Part shown: in pieces, positions 10,966 to 22,519 of the stretch
Layout of the letters: every line of letters starts with the position of its first letter
Numbering within the stretch: the first letter of the stretch is position 1
Assembly (NCBI GenBank): GCA_021234155.1
Contig: JAJEKV010000023.1
Location: 8,877,141 to 8,941,140, forward strand
Reading direction: 5' to 3'
Source: Isoetes taiwanensis
Lineage: Eukaryota > Streptophyta > Lycopodiopsida > Isoetales > Isoetaceae
DNA length: 64,000 nucleotides
Translations under genes and position numbers: made by a program
Notes under the pieces: generated by a model
What the model was told of the DNA's origin: nothing
The model's input: the letters and a program-made list of their open reading frames with translations, nothing else
Database searches by the model: none

Positions 10966-11940
10966 CTAGGGTGAAAACAAAGACGGAGTGAAAAGATTAA
11001 TAGAGTATAATGAACGCATTAGAATTTTAACTGGAATAACTACAGCCCGCCAAGAACTTCTTATGAGGTCATATTCAAGCAAAATACAACCCTTGCCGAT
11101 TTCCCCTCCATAAAATGCTATATCAATCGTACCATCTCCTCTTCGCGCAAAGATTGATCGCCATTCAGTGAAATGTGTTCTCACATCAGGTGATTTCACT
11201 AATTCGGCTACGGCTGAGCCGCTAATTTCAGTCATATATCTTGGCTTTGCTACACCATCTTCAATGATCAAATCCCAAAGTTTAACATGTGGAGTTTCAT
11301 AAGCTACGAAAGCCAATATTATCTTATCTTCGCATGGAATTACAGTATAGACAAAACCTGCAGAGTCTGGAAATTCAAGTCTTGCCATACTCCAGCTATC
11401 TTGTTTCATATCATAGGCTGCCACCAGATCATTCCTGTCATTCAACATTGCAACAGACCCAACAAGTTCATTTTGTAGAGGCCCATCCCAATGTAATGTG
11501 GCTGCTTCCTTCCATACATTTTCCCTTGAATCAAAAACCTCTGTGAACATTGTTGGTTGCACCTCTCTCGCAGCCAGGATGGTGTAATGGCCTGAATTTG
11601 CATCTACTCTGATATCAAATGGTATAAAGCCAGGAGAAGGACTGGGTATAATTTTACCTATATTGGTAACTGCATTCCTGACCTCAAGTGGGCGCTTCTC
11701 ACCATCCACACACATGCACATACAAACTAATCCCTTGTCATGGACATTAGTGTACCCTTTTGGAAAATACACAATACATTTCTGAGGCTCACTTACTTTA
11801 TAGTGAAGACAATGAAAGGATTTTGAAACAAGAATTGTATCTCTCCAGCTCTTGCATACTGAAGGTAAGATTTGAACAAGCTCCTTAAGTTTACATGAAG
11901 TTAAAATGCGCATAAAAACCTCTGTTGGAAGCTGCTCCAT
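10966..11940 (-). CDS. F-box protein (kelch-like C-terminus)
   Basis: An intronless frame of 324 codons. Residues 1-40 form an F-box: MEQLPTEVFMRIL, then LPSVCKSWRD. F-box proteins bind SKP1 and act as substrate receptors of SCF ubiquitin ligases. The rest resembles the single-domain F-box/kelch-type proteins of plants, with repeated motifs such as EVFDSRENVWKEAATLHW, YDMKQDSWSMARLEF and LLEYDLIRSSWRAV, in which a Trp follows a hydrophobic strand. The substrate is unknown. The protein is slightly short for the class and its last ~20 residues are not typical, so the C-terminus may be altered. The start is the first in-frame ATG directly before the F-box. Confidence 0.75.
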   Translation of the reverse strand: MEQLPTEVFMRILTSCKLKELVQILPSVCKSWRDTILVSKSFHCLHYKVSEPQKCIVYFPKGYTNVHDKGLVCMCMCVDGEKRPLEVRNAVTNIGKIIPSPSPGFIPFDIRVDANSGHYTILAAREVQPTMFTEVFDSRENVWKEAATLHWDGPLQNELVGSVAMLNDRNDLVAAYDMKQDSWSMARLEFPDSAGFVYTVIPCEDKIILAFVAYETPHVKLWDLIIEDGVAKPRYMTEISGSAVAELVKSPDVRTHFTEWRSIFARRGDGTIDIAFYGGEIGKGCILLEYDLIRSSWRAVVIPVKILMRSLYSINLFTPSLFSP

Positions 11941-12872
11941 TCGCTGTCGGTTCTCTCCTACCGCTACCCGAAAGCCCTATTCTTTGTCTTCTTTGTCCCG
12001 CCAAATGGCACAGAATTAGGTTTTTAATTCGGGGCTGGCTTGGTATATTCGTGCTGGGAGGGATCTTCGTTGTATATTCTAATGTCTACCGCTACATTTC
12101 TTGTATACAAGAACTTCCTTCTTGTTGCAATTCTGCTGTGGAAGATGTGTCGACGTGCGTCATCCTTCTTGTTACGTGTGGAAGATGTGTCTCTTGTTAC
12201 ACGAAGTTTGTGGTAGGAGTAATTCTGCGACTCTGAAGGTAAGAAACAGTCGGAATGATGAGTAAAAGCAGAAGAAAGCTAGCAAAAGCTGAAGATTCAA
12301 AGGTAAACACCATCGGAACTGCAGAACATCGAGTAAAACATATGGAGCAAGAAATGAGTTGCATTCAAGTTTAGAAAAATGTCCACGTGTCATCGTCTGA
12401 TTGGCTCCGAGGGCAGAATTGCTCCTCCCCAAATTTTACATCAATGGCTAAAGAAAAAGCAAGGAATATGATGCAATATGGTGTCCAAGAAGACCATTCC
12501 AGAAAGCCTAAGTTGATGCTCAAAAAGGGGGCTTGACGTTGAACATAAAATTGTCGGTGTTGAAAGGCCATGCTCTCATTCAATCTAGAATCTAGCTAGT
12601 GGTGTCTTGTAGTTATAGACCCATTACTTGTTGAAAATGGGTGTTGTCTATATTCTCTTCTCAATTACAGTCTAGAGGTACTTTTTTTATTTGCAAGCCT
12701 TCTTCCTAAAGTGAGAGTGCCTTTGAGCCTTAGGTATTGCACTCTATGCCAATCTTCTCTTTATTGGTCCAATTTAATAAGATTGTAGAGAAACTTAAGA
12801 CATTTAATTAATAACAGGATACATGATTTCCTATATTGATGGCTTACAAGTGCTCCCCAAAGATGATAAATA
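11941..12872. other. Upstream region of the F-box gene
   Basis: About 0.9 kb between the F-box start and the (ACGC)n tract. It should contain the F-box promoter and 5' leader, but I cannot place a TATA box with confidence. No other gene is supported. Confidence 0.4.
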
Positions 12873-14300
<1,428 letters not shown>

Positions 14301-15292
14301 CACACGCAGCGAGCAGACACGTCATACCACATGGCAGCATCCCCATAGAGACATATGACAGTTCTCTAAATGTCCCAAAAGAGATGAACACAACGCCTCC
14401 TAATTGCTAGGAAGGAAGAGAAAATGAAGAGAAAGAGACGGTGAAAAATAATGAAAACTGGTACACCAATCCTTATTCACGATTCAAAATACTTCAAATG
14501 CTCAAAATATCGATTTATAGAGTACAAGTCAAGGTGCAAGAGCTCATAACATCCTCCTGCATGGTCTGCCATGAAGTTCACTTGTGCATCCAAGACAAAA
14601 AGAGAAGCATGCTTTTCCTCAAATTTATAATTTATCAATCTGCACCTTCAATCTCACCACATCACCGGTCTTTCCCTCCTTTTGGTTTTTGTTTGGAACA
14701 ACTTGTGACTCCAAATATGCGGCTTTGAATCTTAATAACTAGTATTTTTCGTGCCTTAGATTCAAAATACTCCAAATGCTCAAAATAGCTATCTATAGAG
14801 CACAAGCAAATGTGGAACAACTTATATGCATGCTGGTCTACCATAAAGTTCACTTGCACATTTGAGACAACCTGTGGAGGCATCATATGTAACTATTGGA
14901 TAAATAGCTTTGGTAGGCCCCCTCTTTCATTCCGCTATTACGCCTATTCCTGGCGAATTAGAAGCCTTCTTGTCTTCAGCCAAAAGCAGCACACGAATTA
15001 ATTAATTAAACCTTACTTATGCTTTTATCTTAAGATCTATGGCTTTAAATCTTATTCCCTCCTATATAAAGCAGTGCTTTTCTGTTCTCAACTATTTTCT
15101 TCCTGACTAATTCAGCATAGCCGACACGTGGCCTTTTTAAAGTTGTGCCTAATCTTGCAGCCGACACCTAGTCATATTTCCTGTATGTGATGTTACTTTT
15201 GGACATTGTAGACATGATGATTTTGCGATCTCAGAACAGTCTAATTGTGTAGTATAGAGTATATGAGGGACCATCTAATCGTGAAATTGGGG
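14301..15292. other. Intergenic, no gene seen
   Basis: Contains a diverged duplication: TTCAAAATACTTCAAATGCT at about 14483 resembles TTCAAAATACTCCAAATGCT at about 14761. No supported coding sequence. Confidence 0.45.
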
Positions 15293-15387
15293 GACCAAAG
15301 TCCTCTTTTGAACTGGTATTGTTCTTAGCAAATTTACAGTAACCAGATGTGCTAAGAACAATACCAGTTCAAAAGAGGACTTTGGTC
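15293..15387. repeat. Perfect 38-bp inverted repeat (foldback)
   Basis: The arm at 15293-15330 is exactly complementary to 15350-15387, with a 19-nt loop. The arms begin GACCAAAGTCCTCTTTTGAA. A transcript would form an unbroken 38-bp stem. No TIR-element features or target duplication are evident. Confidence 0.9.
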
Positions 15388-15571
15388 AAACCGTTCTTGG
15401 TTATGCAGTTGCCAAATAAGTTGGTTTATATAGTTTAATAGCTTGGAAATTAAAAGAATCAAGTATCTCTTTCTTGCAAAGCTTAAGGAATTGTCAATTA
15501 TCCATGCTATTTTGGGCTTAATGCTTGGCATGCAATATTAACAGGTGTTTGATATGCCTGTATTCCTTTAG

Positions 15572-15857
15572 GAATTGGTGCAGATGGAAAGAATGGAGAC
15601 ATCAGCAACTAAAACAGAAAGCAGCCGCCAGGCAAGAGCAGCTATTGGCAGAAGAAATACAAGAAGAGACTGGAGATGTTCCAGATGAAGAATTGTGTGC
15701 TGTTTGCGTGTTACATAGAAAGCAGGCAGCCTTTGTTTCTTGTGGCCATTGAGTCTGCTATTTACGTTGTGCTCATAGGGTGGAACAAGATGCAAACCCT
15801 AGATGTCTAGTGTGTAGACAGGCTGTCGCAGGGGTTATCCGTATATTTAATGCTTAA
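15572..15857 (+). pseudogene. RING-finger (C3HC4) terminal exon with an in-frame stop
   Basis: The exon follows a CTTTAG acceptor. It encodes a basic, Gln-rich helix (WRHQQLKQKAAARQEQLL), then the RING start ELCAVCVLHRKQAAFVSCGH. A TGA at 15750-15752 follows the His directly. The same frame then continues with VCYLRCAHRVEQ and the last metal-ligand pair CLVC, and ends with TAA at 15855. Plant RING E3 ligases of this C-terminal type usually carry a non-stop codon at the TGA position; CGA to TGA is one plausible change. Read as written, the ligase would lose half its zinc sites. Upstream exons were not identified. Confidence 0.75.
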
Positions 15858-17837
15858 CCCAATATTTCTTGATGGATGGGATCTTTATATGCATTTCATA
15901 TTATGTGCACAATGGCTTCGGCATCATTTCAAAGTAATGCAAGCCCTCCTGACTGATATACACTTGAAATTTATGGTATGTATTCTTCAATTGTTAATTT
16001 GGCATAAGCTTTTCATTTCAATAGCCTTCAATAGTATATTAGGAGAACACTTAAAAACTAGATGCACATGGGGCGTATCATGTACATTATCCCAAAAGTA
16101 TTTGTGTAGCAGGCTTTCCAACCTATACGACGAGTATGGAATACTCGTGCAACAACTGTAGGGCAGGATGCCATGCGAATTTTAGTTTTTTTTTTTTTTT
16201 ATTTCTCATCAATTTAGCAAACAGATTGGATGTCCTTTCGAATGTGCAAGAGTAAGAGCGTCATGTGGTAACATTTATTTATCTATCTGTAGTAACATTT
16301 ATTTATCTCTCTATTTATCTGCCTGTCTCCTAATTTTCATGTAGCAACTTTTTTGTGTACCCATTTGTTGCCAAGCTTTCCTCAATTTCGTTTTTTCTCC
16401 TCAACACTCCGTGTATTTCACAAGATATTCGGATGCCAATCATCTAAGTTATTAAGATATTCAGATGCCAATCATCTAAGTCATTAGGAATACTGGCTCA
16501 GTCAAAACTCTACAACATACCAATCTATTCGTTGTGACATATTCTATGCGTTATTTGGATGCCATACAAATGCCCTAGCTGAAAATAATAAAGGATACTA
16601 CACAGGTTCATATAATATAATGGGTCAATGTTATTTGGTTGCCATACCAATACCCTATCTAGAAATAATAAAGGATACTACAGTTGTTTCATTTAATGGG
16701 TCAATACTGGAGTAAAAAACAAAAACTTAATGGGTCAATACTGGAGTAAAAAACAAAAACAACGGATCCTAAATTTGTATTGTACAAATGGATCTTAAAT
16801 TTGTGTTATTGCACAACATCTCTTAAATATATGTTGTTTGCTTGGATTCCCTTTATTCTTCACTAGATATTCAGATGCCAATCATCTAACCTATGGCTAA
16901 TGGTTAGTGTCAATAACCCATGCAACTTGAATTAAATGCTTTTTGGCAATTGCAATCTAGGTACAGAAATAGCAATGTAGAGGTTGTTCATAACGCAAGG
17001 CTCCAATCTCTTGCAAGCTCTATATACGCCATCCGTGTGTGTGCTCTATTCGTCTTCCATATCACATCAACAACATTGCTCTGTATGTAATAAGCCATTG
17101 GCCTCTTCCCTCTCAAACTAATAGAATAATAACTATTCTCCAAACCCCAGGGAATAAGCCGTTGGCCTCTCCCCTCTCAGACTATAGATAATACCCATTC
17201 TCCAAACCCCAAGAAATACTGACTATTGCTTCACCCAATCTCAGTACCCACTGTCTATTTCTGATGCACCCAATCTTAATACCCATTGTCTACTTTTGCT
17301 ACCATTAGAAAAAAAGTGGGGTCTCGTCCCCATAAGAAATTTTTTCTTTTATTTTTACCTCATCTTACTTATTTTTTAGTTGGTGTTTTCGAGGGGCAAC
17401 CAAAATAAATTCGAATTTGGAGATATCTATATGTCCAATATCTTTTTGCCACGTTGCCACATAAAATCCTTAACCAAATCCACCAAAAATTCTCACGAAG
17501 ACCGAAACCCTTCGAGCTCGTGTGCTTAGATTGTGCATTCGTGTTGCAGATTCACGCTCCCCTTTGCCTTCGAATTTATTGCTACCAAGATACAAAGGTT
17601 CATGATCCAAGGAATGCACTTATTTCTCTCCAGGTATCATTCTTTAGGTAAGTCAGATTTGCCCTCCGGTTCTAGTTTGGGGATCGATCTCTAAGTTTGA
17701 ATTTCATTTCCCAGACACAAGAATTTGAATTTTTGAATATGTTTTGAGCTCTAAGATTTGAATTCAAATTTCCCACACATCATCAGATATATAACAGTGA
17801 TGGATCCCAATTGTAAGATTTTTGGCCTGTTCTTACC
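15858..17837. repeat. Repeat-rich non-coding region with several tandem duplications
   Basis: Direct duplications include the GATGCCAATCATCTAA motif (16434, 16468, 16873), AATAATAAAGGATACTAC (about 16588 and 16667), TTAATGGGTCAATACTGGAG (about 16694 and 16727) and a ~70-bp pair with ATAAGCC..TTGGCCTC (17090 and 17155). The stretch 16980-17100 has CTCTATATACGCC followed by AATAAGCC and could be part of an LTR, but no partner LTR was found. No gene is supported. Confidence 0.55.
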
Positions 17838-18335
17838 ATGGTTCAACTTAGAATTGTCCTTCCTTCAGCAGAATATGGAAAAGCAAGCACTTCTACAGCT
17901 GGGCAGCAAGGAAAGAAGATTGATTTGAATGCTTTGCGAATGAGTGGAGCTAAAAATTATGACATTTGGGCTGTAGGAGAACTGTACCCACGAAATCCTT
18001 TGACAGGAAAGCATCCTGATTTCACTTGTTTAACAGGGCTTGTCAAATTCGTGTGTGAAGGGCGAGCAGGGCTACTTGGCTACTGCGAGAGCATGGCATT
18101 CCATAACATGGAATTGACCATTCGCATTAATAGACTTTCATATTCTTTGCAGCAGAAAGAAGTGGAGTCTTGTAATTTGAAAAAGGAAATTGAAGAAAAG
18201 GAAAAGTTAATTCATCAATTGAAAAAGAGAGCTTTACAATTGGAACACGATGTTGGAATGCTGGAGACTGTTGTCAAACAAGCAGAGAATGACAGGAATT
18301 CAGCAGCAAATAATGCTAAGCAAAATAAGGCACAG
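17838..18335 (+). CDS. Unrecognised protein exon with C-terminal coiled coil
   Basis: An open exon starts at ATG 17838 and continues to a likely donor, CACAG|GTATGC, at 18335/18336. Residues ~30-85 form a compact region with NYDIWAVGELYPRNP and LTGLVKFVCEGRAGLLGY. Residues ~100-165 are heptad-like and charged (KKEIEEKEKLIHQLKKRALQ), which predicts a coiled coil. I do not recognise the family; a DNA- or RNA-silencing-type coiled-coil protein or a transposon gag-like protein are both possible. Downstream exons were not found, because a copia relic lies immediately beyond. Confidence 0.5.
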
Positions 18336-18365
18336 GTATGCATGCTACAAAAGAGGTTAGATAGA

Positions 18366-19010
18366 TTAAAAAAAAACATCTTTTGGGCTTAGAGAAAGGA
18401 AGAGGTAGTAAATTAACAACAAAGGCCCTTCAACAGAAGTAGTAGTAATAGGCTCGTCAATTGGAATAGAAATGGAAGATATCTGAGGTGCACTATCACG
18501 AGTCAATGCATTGTCGTGTTTCCCTGTATGTACCATCCAATAAAAGATTACACACTGTTTTCTCATAATCCATTTGGTTTGGCTTATAAAAGTCTTGTGA
18601 ATAAACTCTTTCCTCAATAAAATGGACACTTTTTGATGCGAACACTTTCTTGTGAACTGGATCTTAGCATCCTCAATTCCTGATGCATTCCCTTGTTGTT
18701 TAAGTATGCTTGAAATTCAGTTGACAAATACTCCTTTGCATTATCAGTCCTGAAGACTTTGATTAGTGGTAGAAAACTCATTTTCAATCCTAGAACTCAA
18801 TGTTTTGTATGTAGCAAAAGCTTAAACTTCAGTTTTATAGGATACACCCATGTAAACCTATTAAAGTCATCTACAAGAAAGCATAAAATACCTGTTACCA
18901 CCCAAAGAGTCAATAGGCAAGTAATATATATCAGAAATTCTGCTTGAGATGAATATGGAAGCTGAACTTGTTTACCAAATCTATATGCATGACAATGCAG
19001 GTCATGATGT
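18366..19010 (-). mobile_element. Ty1-copia integrase relic
   Basis: On the minus strand the order of motifs is that of a copia integrase: a pre-integrase remnant (CHAYRFGKQVQLPY), VDDFNRFTWVYPIK, then VFRTDNAKEYLSTEFQAYL followed by LNNKGMHQEL. Frameshifts and stops separate the blocks. No reverse transcriptase, RNase H or LTRs were found nearby, so this is a decayed fragment. Confidence 0.75.
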
Positions 19011-19079
19011 TTAAAACAGGTAATATTTTCACCATTTGAAGTCCCAAACTAGAGAGAAAAGATACATATTATATTATGT

Positions 19080-19225
19080 TGAAGACTTTTACAAAAAAAC
19101 TCGTGTCTTGCACGTTTTTACCCCTGCTTTTACAGAAAGATACCATATTGAAGACCTTTTTTACAAAAAAAACTCGTGCATGCAAAAGCCTTGCACGTTT
19201 TTACCCCGGATTTTTACAGAAAGAT
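19080..19225 (+). repeat. Tandem duplication, ~75 bp
   Basis: Two similar units each contain TTGAAGAC, an AAAAAAACTCGTG segment, TTGCACGTTTTTACCCC and TTTTACAGAAAGAT. No coding role is seen. Confidence 0.65.
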
Positions 19226-19246
19226 CAAAACAGATTATAGAGCCGA

Positions 19247-19531
19247 TTATCTTTGCATGATTTGGGTGATATAGCCTGGAGGGGGCATCTGAAGCAGCAC
19301 TCGAATCACAATGCCATCTGCCTCCATGTTCATCTGTAGCAGACGTTCATCAATAGGATTAACCCGATCAAGCCAGTTTTGCACCTTTTCAGAAACATTT
19401 GCTCCTTGCTCCTTCAATCGATTCACCTCCAAAGCGGTGAACGTCGCCACGAACATCATCTCCATGCCTGGATGGCTGGAAGCTGATGATTCTGCCATAG
19501 ACTTTCGGGCAGTGACCTTGGTCCTGGCCAT
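19247..19531 (-). CDS. Short protein with a histone H3 tail-like N-terminus
   Basis: A 94-codon frame begins MARTKVTARKSMAESS. Residues 2-11 match the histone H3 tail ARTKQTARKS except for one residue (V for Q5). The remainder is not histone-like: it has a Met-rich helix, LEVNRLKEQGANVSEKVQNW and MPPPGYITQ. A TATA-like TTTATATT lies about 65-75 bp upstream (near 19600). The frame could be a small gene, the first exon of a longer one, or part of a decayed transposon coding region. No retrotransposon motif was seen in it. Confidence 0.45.
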   Translation of the reverse strand: MARTKVTARKSMAESSASSHPGMEMMFVATFTALEVNRLKEQGANVSEKVQNWLDRVNPIDERLLQMNMEADGIVIRVLLQMPPPGYITQIMQR

Positions 19532-19619
19532 GCAGAATGAGGGAGGAAAAGAAGTCGACTAGAATGAAGGAATAGGAACGAACTGGAAGCAACGCGTAAT
19601 ATAAAGCAAGGCCCATGAT

Positions 19620-19765
19620 GAATTTCGTAGTCCCATGATCATTTTCGTCATCCCATGATCGTTTTCGTCATCCCATGATCATCTTGTCATCCCATGATCA
19701 TTTTTGTCATGAAAATATGTCATCCCATGATCATTTTGTCATCCCATGATCATTTTGTCATCCAC
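19620..19765 (+). repeat. Minisatellite, unit ~19-21 bp
   Basis: About seven imperfect copies of GTCATCCCATGATCATTTT. Each contains a TGATCA-type palindrome. It lies just upstream of the H3-tail-like frame. Confidence 0.85.
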
Positions 19766-19799
19766 CATAGGAAACATGTAAACTTAGGAAACTTAGTAA

Positions 19800-19930
19800 T
19801 ATACCACCGTAGTTAGTTATTTGCCATAGTATGACGTTAACCCCCCTTAGTTATTTTCCATAGGTTGTGATGTTAACCCCCCCATAGTTAGTTATTTGCC
19901 ATAGGTTATGTTAACCCCCCTTTTATTTGC
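19800..19930 (+). repeat. Tandem repeat, unit ~45 bp
   Basis: Three imperfect units combine TTAGTTATTTGCCATAG with ATGTTAACCCCCC. Confidence 0.7.
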
Positions 19931-21302
19931 CATAGGCTATTTGCTAGTATTATCAAATATCGGCATTGCAATTGGCACATTGACCTTTATGTGATAAGGA
20001 ATAGAGGGATCTGTAATCTTATTTGGTCAAGACCTTCAAATCCTTAAAGTGGATCATCTCCTGATGCAAAATTTCAGGTTGTGTGTAATACCTGGACAAA
20101 TTCCCAATGCCCCTTCAAATGTTGTAGACAATTGCCCCTACAAAACCTTGCAAGACAACTGCCCCTACAAAATTTTTTAAAGATAAACTATAATGGATAG
20201 TATGAAACCATATGCCCCTATCTCTCACGGACGGAGGGAGCTAATCACGGACAGAGGGAAAAGTTTATTAATCAACTTGACTTATGATCAAAGTGCCTTA
20301 TGTGGTAATAATATTTGTTTATCTTTACCTCATGGTATTGCCCCATCGTTATCTTTATCTTTACCCCATTGCAACAAATCTATGCCTCCATGGTTAGCAT
20401 AGAAGTCTGTCCAATGCCTGCCTTGTTTTGCATAGAATTTGATAACCATGAGTAAATACATTATGATGGAAATAATGAGAACTTAGAATATACATTAGGT
20501 GTTGTTCCGAGATTTTATACCAAGGGCTTACCATGTGCTTACCAAGTGCTTACCAAGTGGTAATATATGATTAAAAACTAAGCCTCAATAAGCCCTCTAA
20601 TATCTTGGTATATCAACCATTATAAGCAAAGCCTTACCTAAGTATATCAACCATTATAAGCAAGGCTACATGGAGGAATATCAGATGTTTCATATTCTCT
20701 TCTATTTAATTCTTTACATGAATCTTGAGTCCAGAATTATGGCATGAATCTTACCTGAATCTTGACGTTATAGCATGGATCCTACCTAGCATGGATCCTA
20801 CCTGAATCTTGAGCACTATTTGATGCTATGCAATCTGGAAATGTGACCCCTTTCATGTTTCATGGTTCTGAATTCATGTTTCTCTTTCAATCATTATCAT
20901 GCTGAAAATGGTCACTGCTGTGGCTGTTCTTCAACTGGGAACAGATAAATTTTCATCTCTTTTCATACCTCTATTAGATTATGAATTCTGCTGACTATTA
21001 TGAATCCTTGCAACTATTCTCTTAATGAAGAAGTCCTGACCACCTTTTTGCAGAGGACTGTAATAGTCAGATCTGTGCAGCCTCGGCAGGTTTAAAATGA
21101 CAATGTCATTTATAGTTGGTCTGCATGCAATATGCCAGATTCAATTTGCATGCAAAATAGGTTCAGTTAATAACCAGATCCAATCTAGTGTGAAAAGTAA
21201 ATGACAAAACAATTTAAATATAGATATAAAAGACATTTCTAAACAAATGAATGAGACACCAGGGATTGAACCTGACAAAACCAAAAGGTCTCCTTTTTTT
21301 TT
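19931..21302. other. Intergenic with a small duplicated gene piece
   Basis: 20178-20226 (AAAGATAAACTATAATGGAT...ATGCCCC) is a diverged copy of the exon segment at 22074-22122. A 37-bp tandem duplication (TATATCAACCATTATAAGCA) lies at about 20600-20665. No complete gene is seen. Confidence 0.5.
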
Positions 21303-22519
21303 TTAAACTTCTAACATTCTTATGCTTAACTTCCGCTGAGGTTTACATTCCTTATATAGAACAGAGCATTCCCTACGATAGCCAACCTTTCTATCATAAA
21401 AAAAAAAATGGAAGTCACCATAAATTTTAAAAGTGTTGAGATATTCTCTGCATTCAAGTAACGACCAATCCTCTTCCACATTTAGCACCCTGTTAGGAGC
21501 ATTGTCACAACAAATAGTTAGTTCCATAAGTGGCGAGCTATTGCCATGGTCTTCTACTGCTCTCTACTCCCAATGGCCTTTCTCCTTTACAAGTTTCCTC
21601 CTCTCAACAAAAAAATTGCAATATAAAAGTTGTTTTGACAATCTGTACCTGCAAAAGAATGATTTATAAGTATGTAACATCTACAAGTTATGAAAGAAAA
21701 ATCAGAAAACTACCTGAAGACAAATGTATTTGTTGAAGGTGCACATTCAGTGAGTTGCTCTCCTGTTTCGTGCTCCCTTCGCTTCCATATGCCAGAAAAT
21801 ATTTTTTCTAGGCTGGGGATTGGAATGTCACGGACTGTATACGTTTGTGGAGCAACCTTAATTGATTTTTCAAACTGAAACAAATAGGAAAAAATATTGA
21901 TTGGCAGAAACAACTTAAATGCACATCTAATTCCTCCACGTTCCCTCAGATTTCTATAAACTTCCCTTCCTAACTGCTCTTGATAGGCAGTGAGCAATTT
22001 TTGATCAGAGAACTCAGCTACCATTGTTGTCAAAACTGGTAAATCGATTTCTGCAAGCTTTCCTACACCTTTTGAAGATAAACTATAATGATATGTATGA
22101 AACCAGATGCCCCTGTCTCTCAAGCTCCTCTTGGAAGAGTCTCCAAATAACAAGTCACCTACTTTGAAATGGTAGACTTCAAGCACACCTGTTATACTCT
22201 TGGCTGAAACAACATCTCAGAAAATCGAGGAACAAAGGCAATTACATGAGAGTGTAGGAAAAGACCATTTCTTTGCAATGCCCTCCTTTGCAATAGCTTG
22301 TGAATCGTATGCATGCTCCACAAGAATTTCCAATACTGTCTTACAGCCAGGACCAAATATAAATTCTTTCACACGTCCCTTCCAATGATTTGAACTGTCT
22401 TTTATTTTATGCTTTGATACACCATGATAACCAGAGGTTTTAGGCATCATAGTTACCCAAGATCCAATTGAGACATCAAGCTCTTCCCATTCATCTTCAT
22501 CGTTCTTCTTATTGCGCAA
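21303..22519 (-). CDS. Unrecognised multi-exon gene (minus strand)
   Basis: Three open blocks lie in order on the minus strand. Block 1 (22519-~22225) starts with an acidic segment, then VSIGSWVTMMPKTSGYHG and WKGRVKEFIFGPG, which could be a small beta-barrel. Block 2 (~22210-21710) carries VYHFKVGDLLFGD, IDLPVLTTMVAEFSDQKLL and APQTYTVRDIPIPSLEKIF. Block 3 (21527-21303) has LNVEEDWSLLECREYLNTF. A TTTCAG acceptor precedes block 2, but a donor in matching phase would give a very short intron, so exon joins are uncertain. I do not recognise the family and give no function. It could be a decayed gene. Confidence 0.4.

Noticed and set aside
16980-17240. LTR of a copia element belonging to the integrase relic at 18.4-19.0 kb
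   Set aside because: The composition is suggestive, but no second LTR, primer-binding site or polypurine tract could be found, and the internal duplications explain the similarity.
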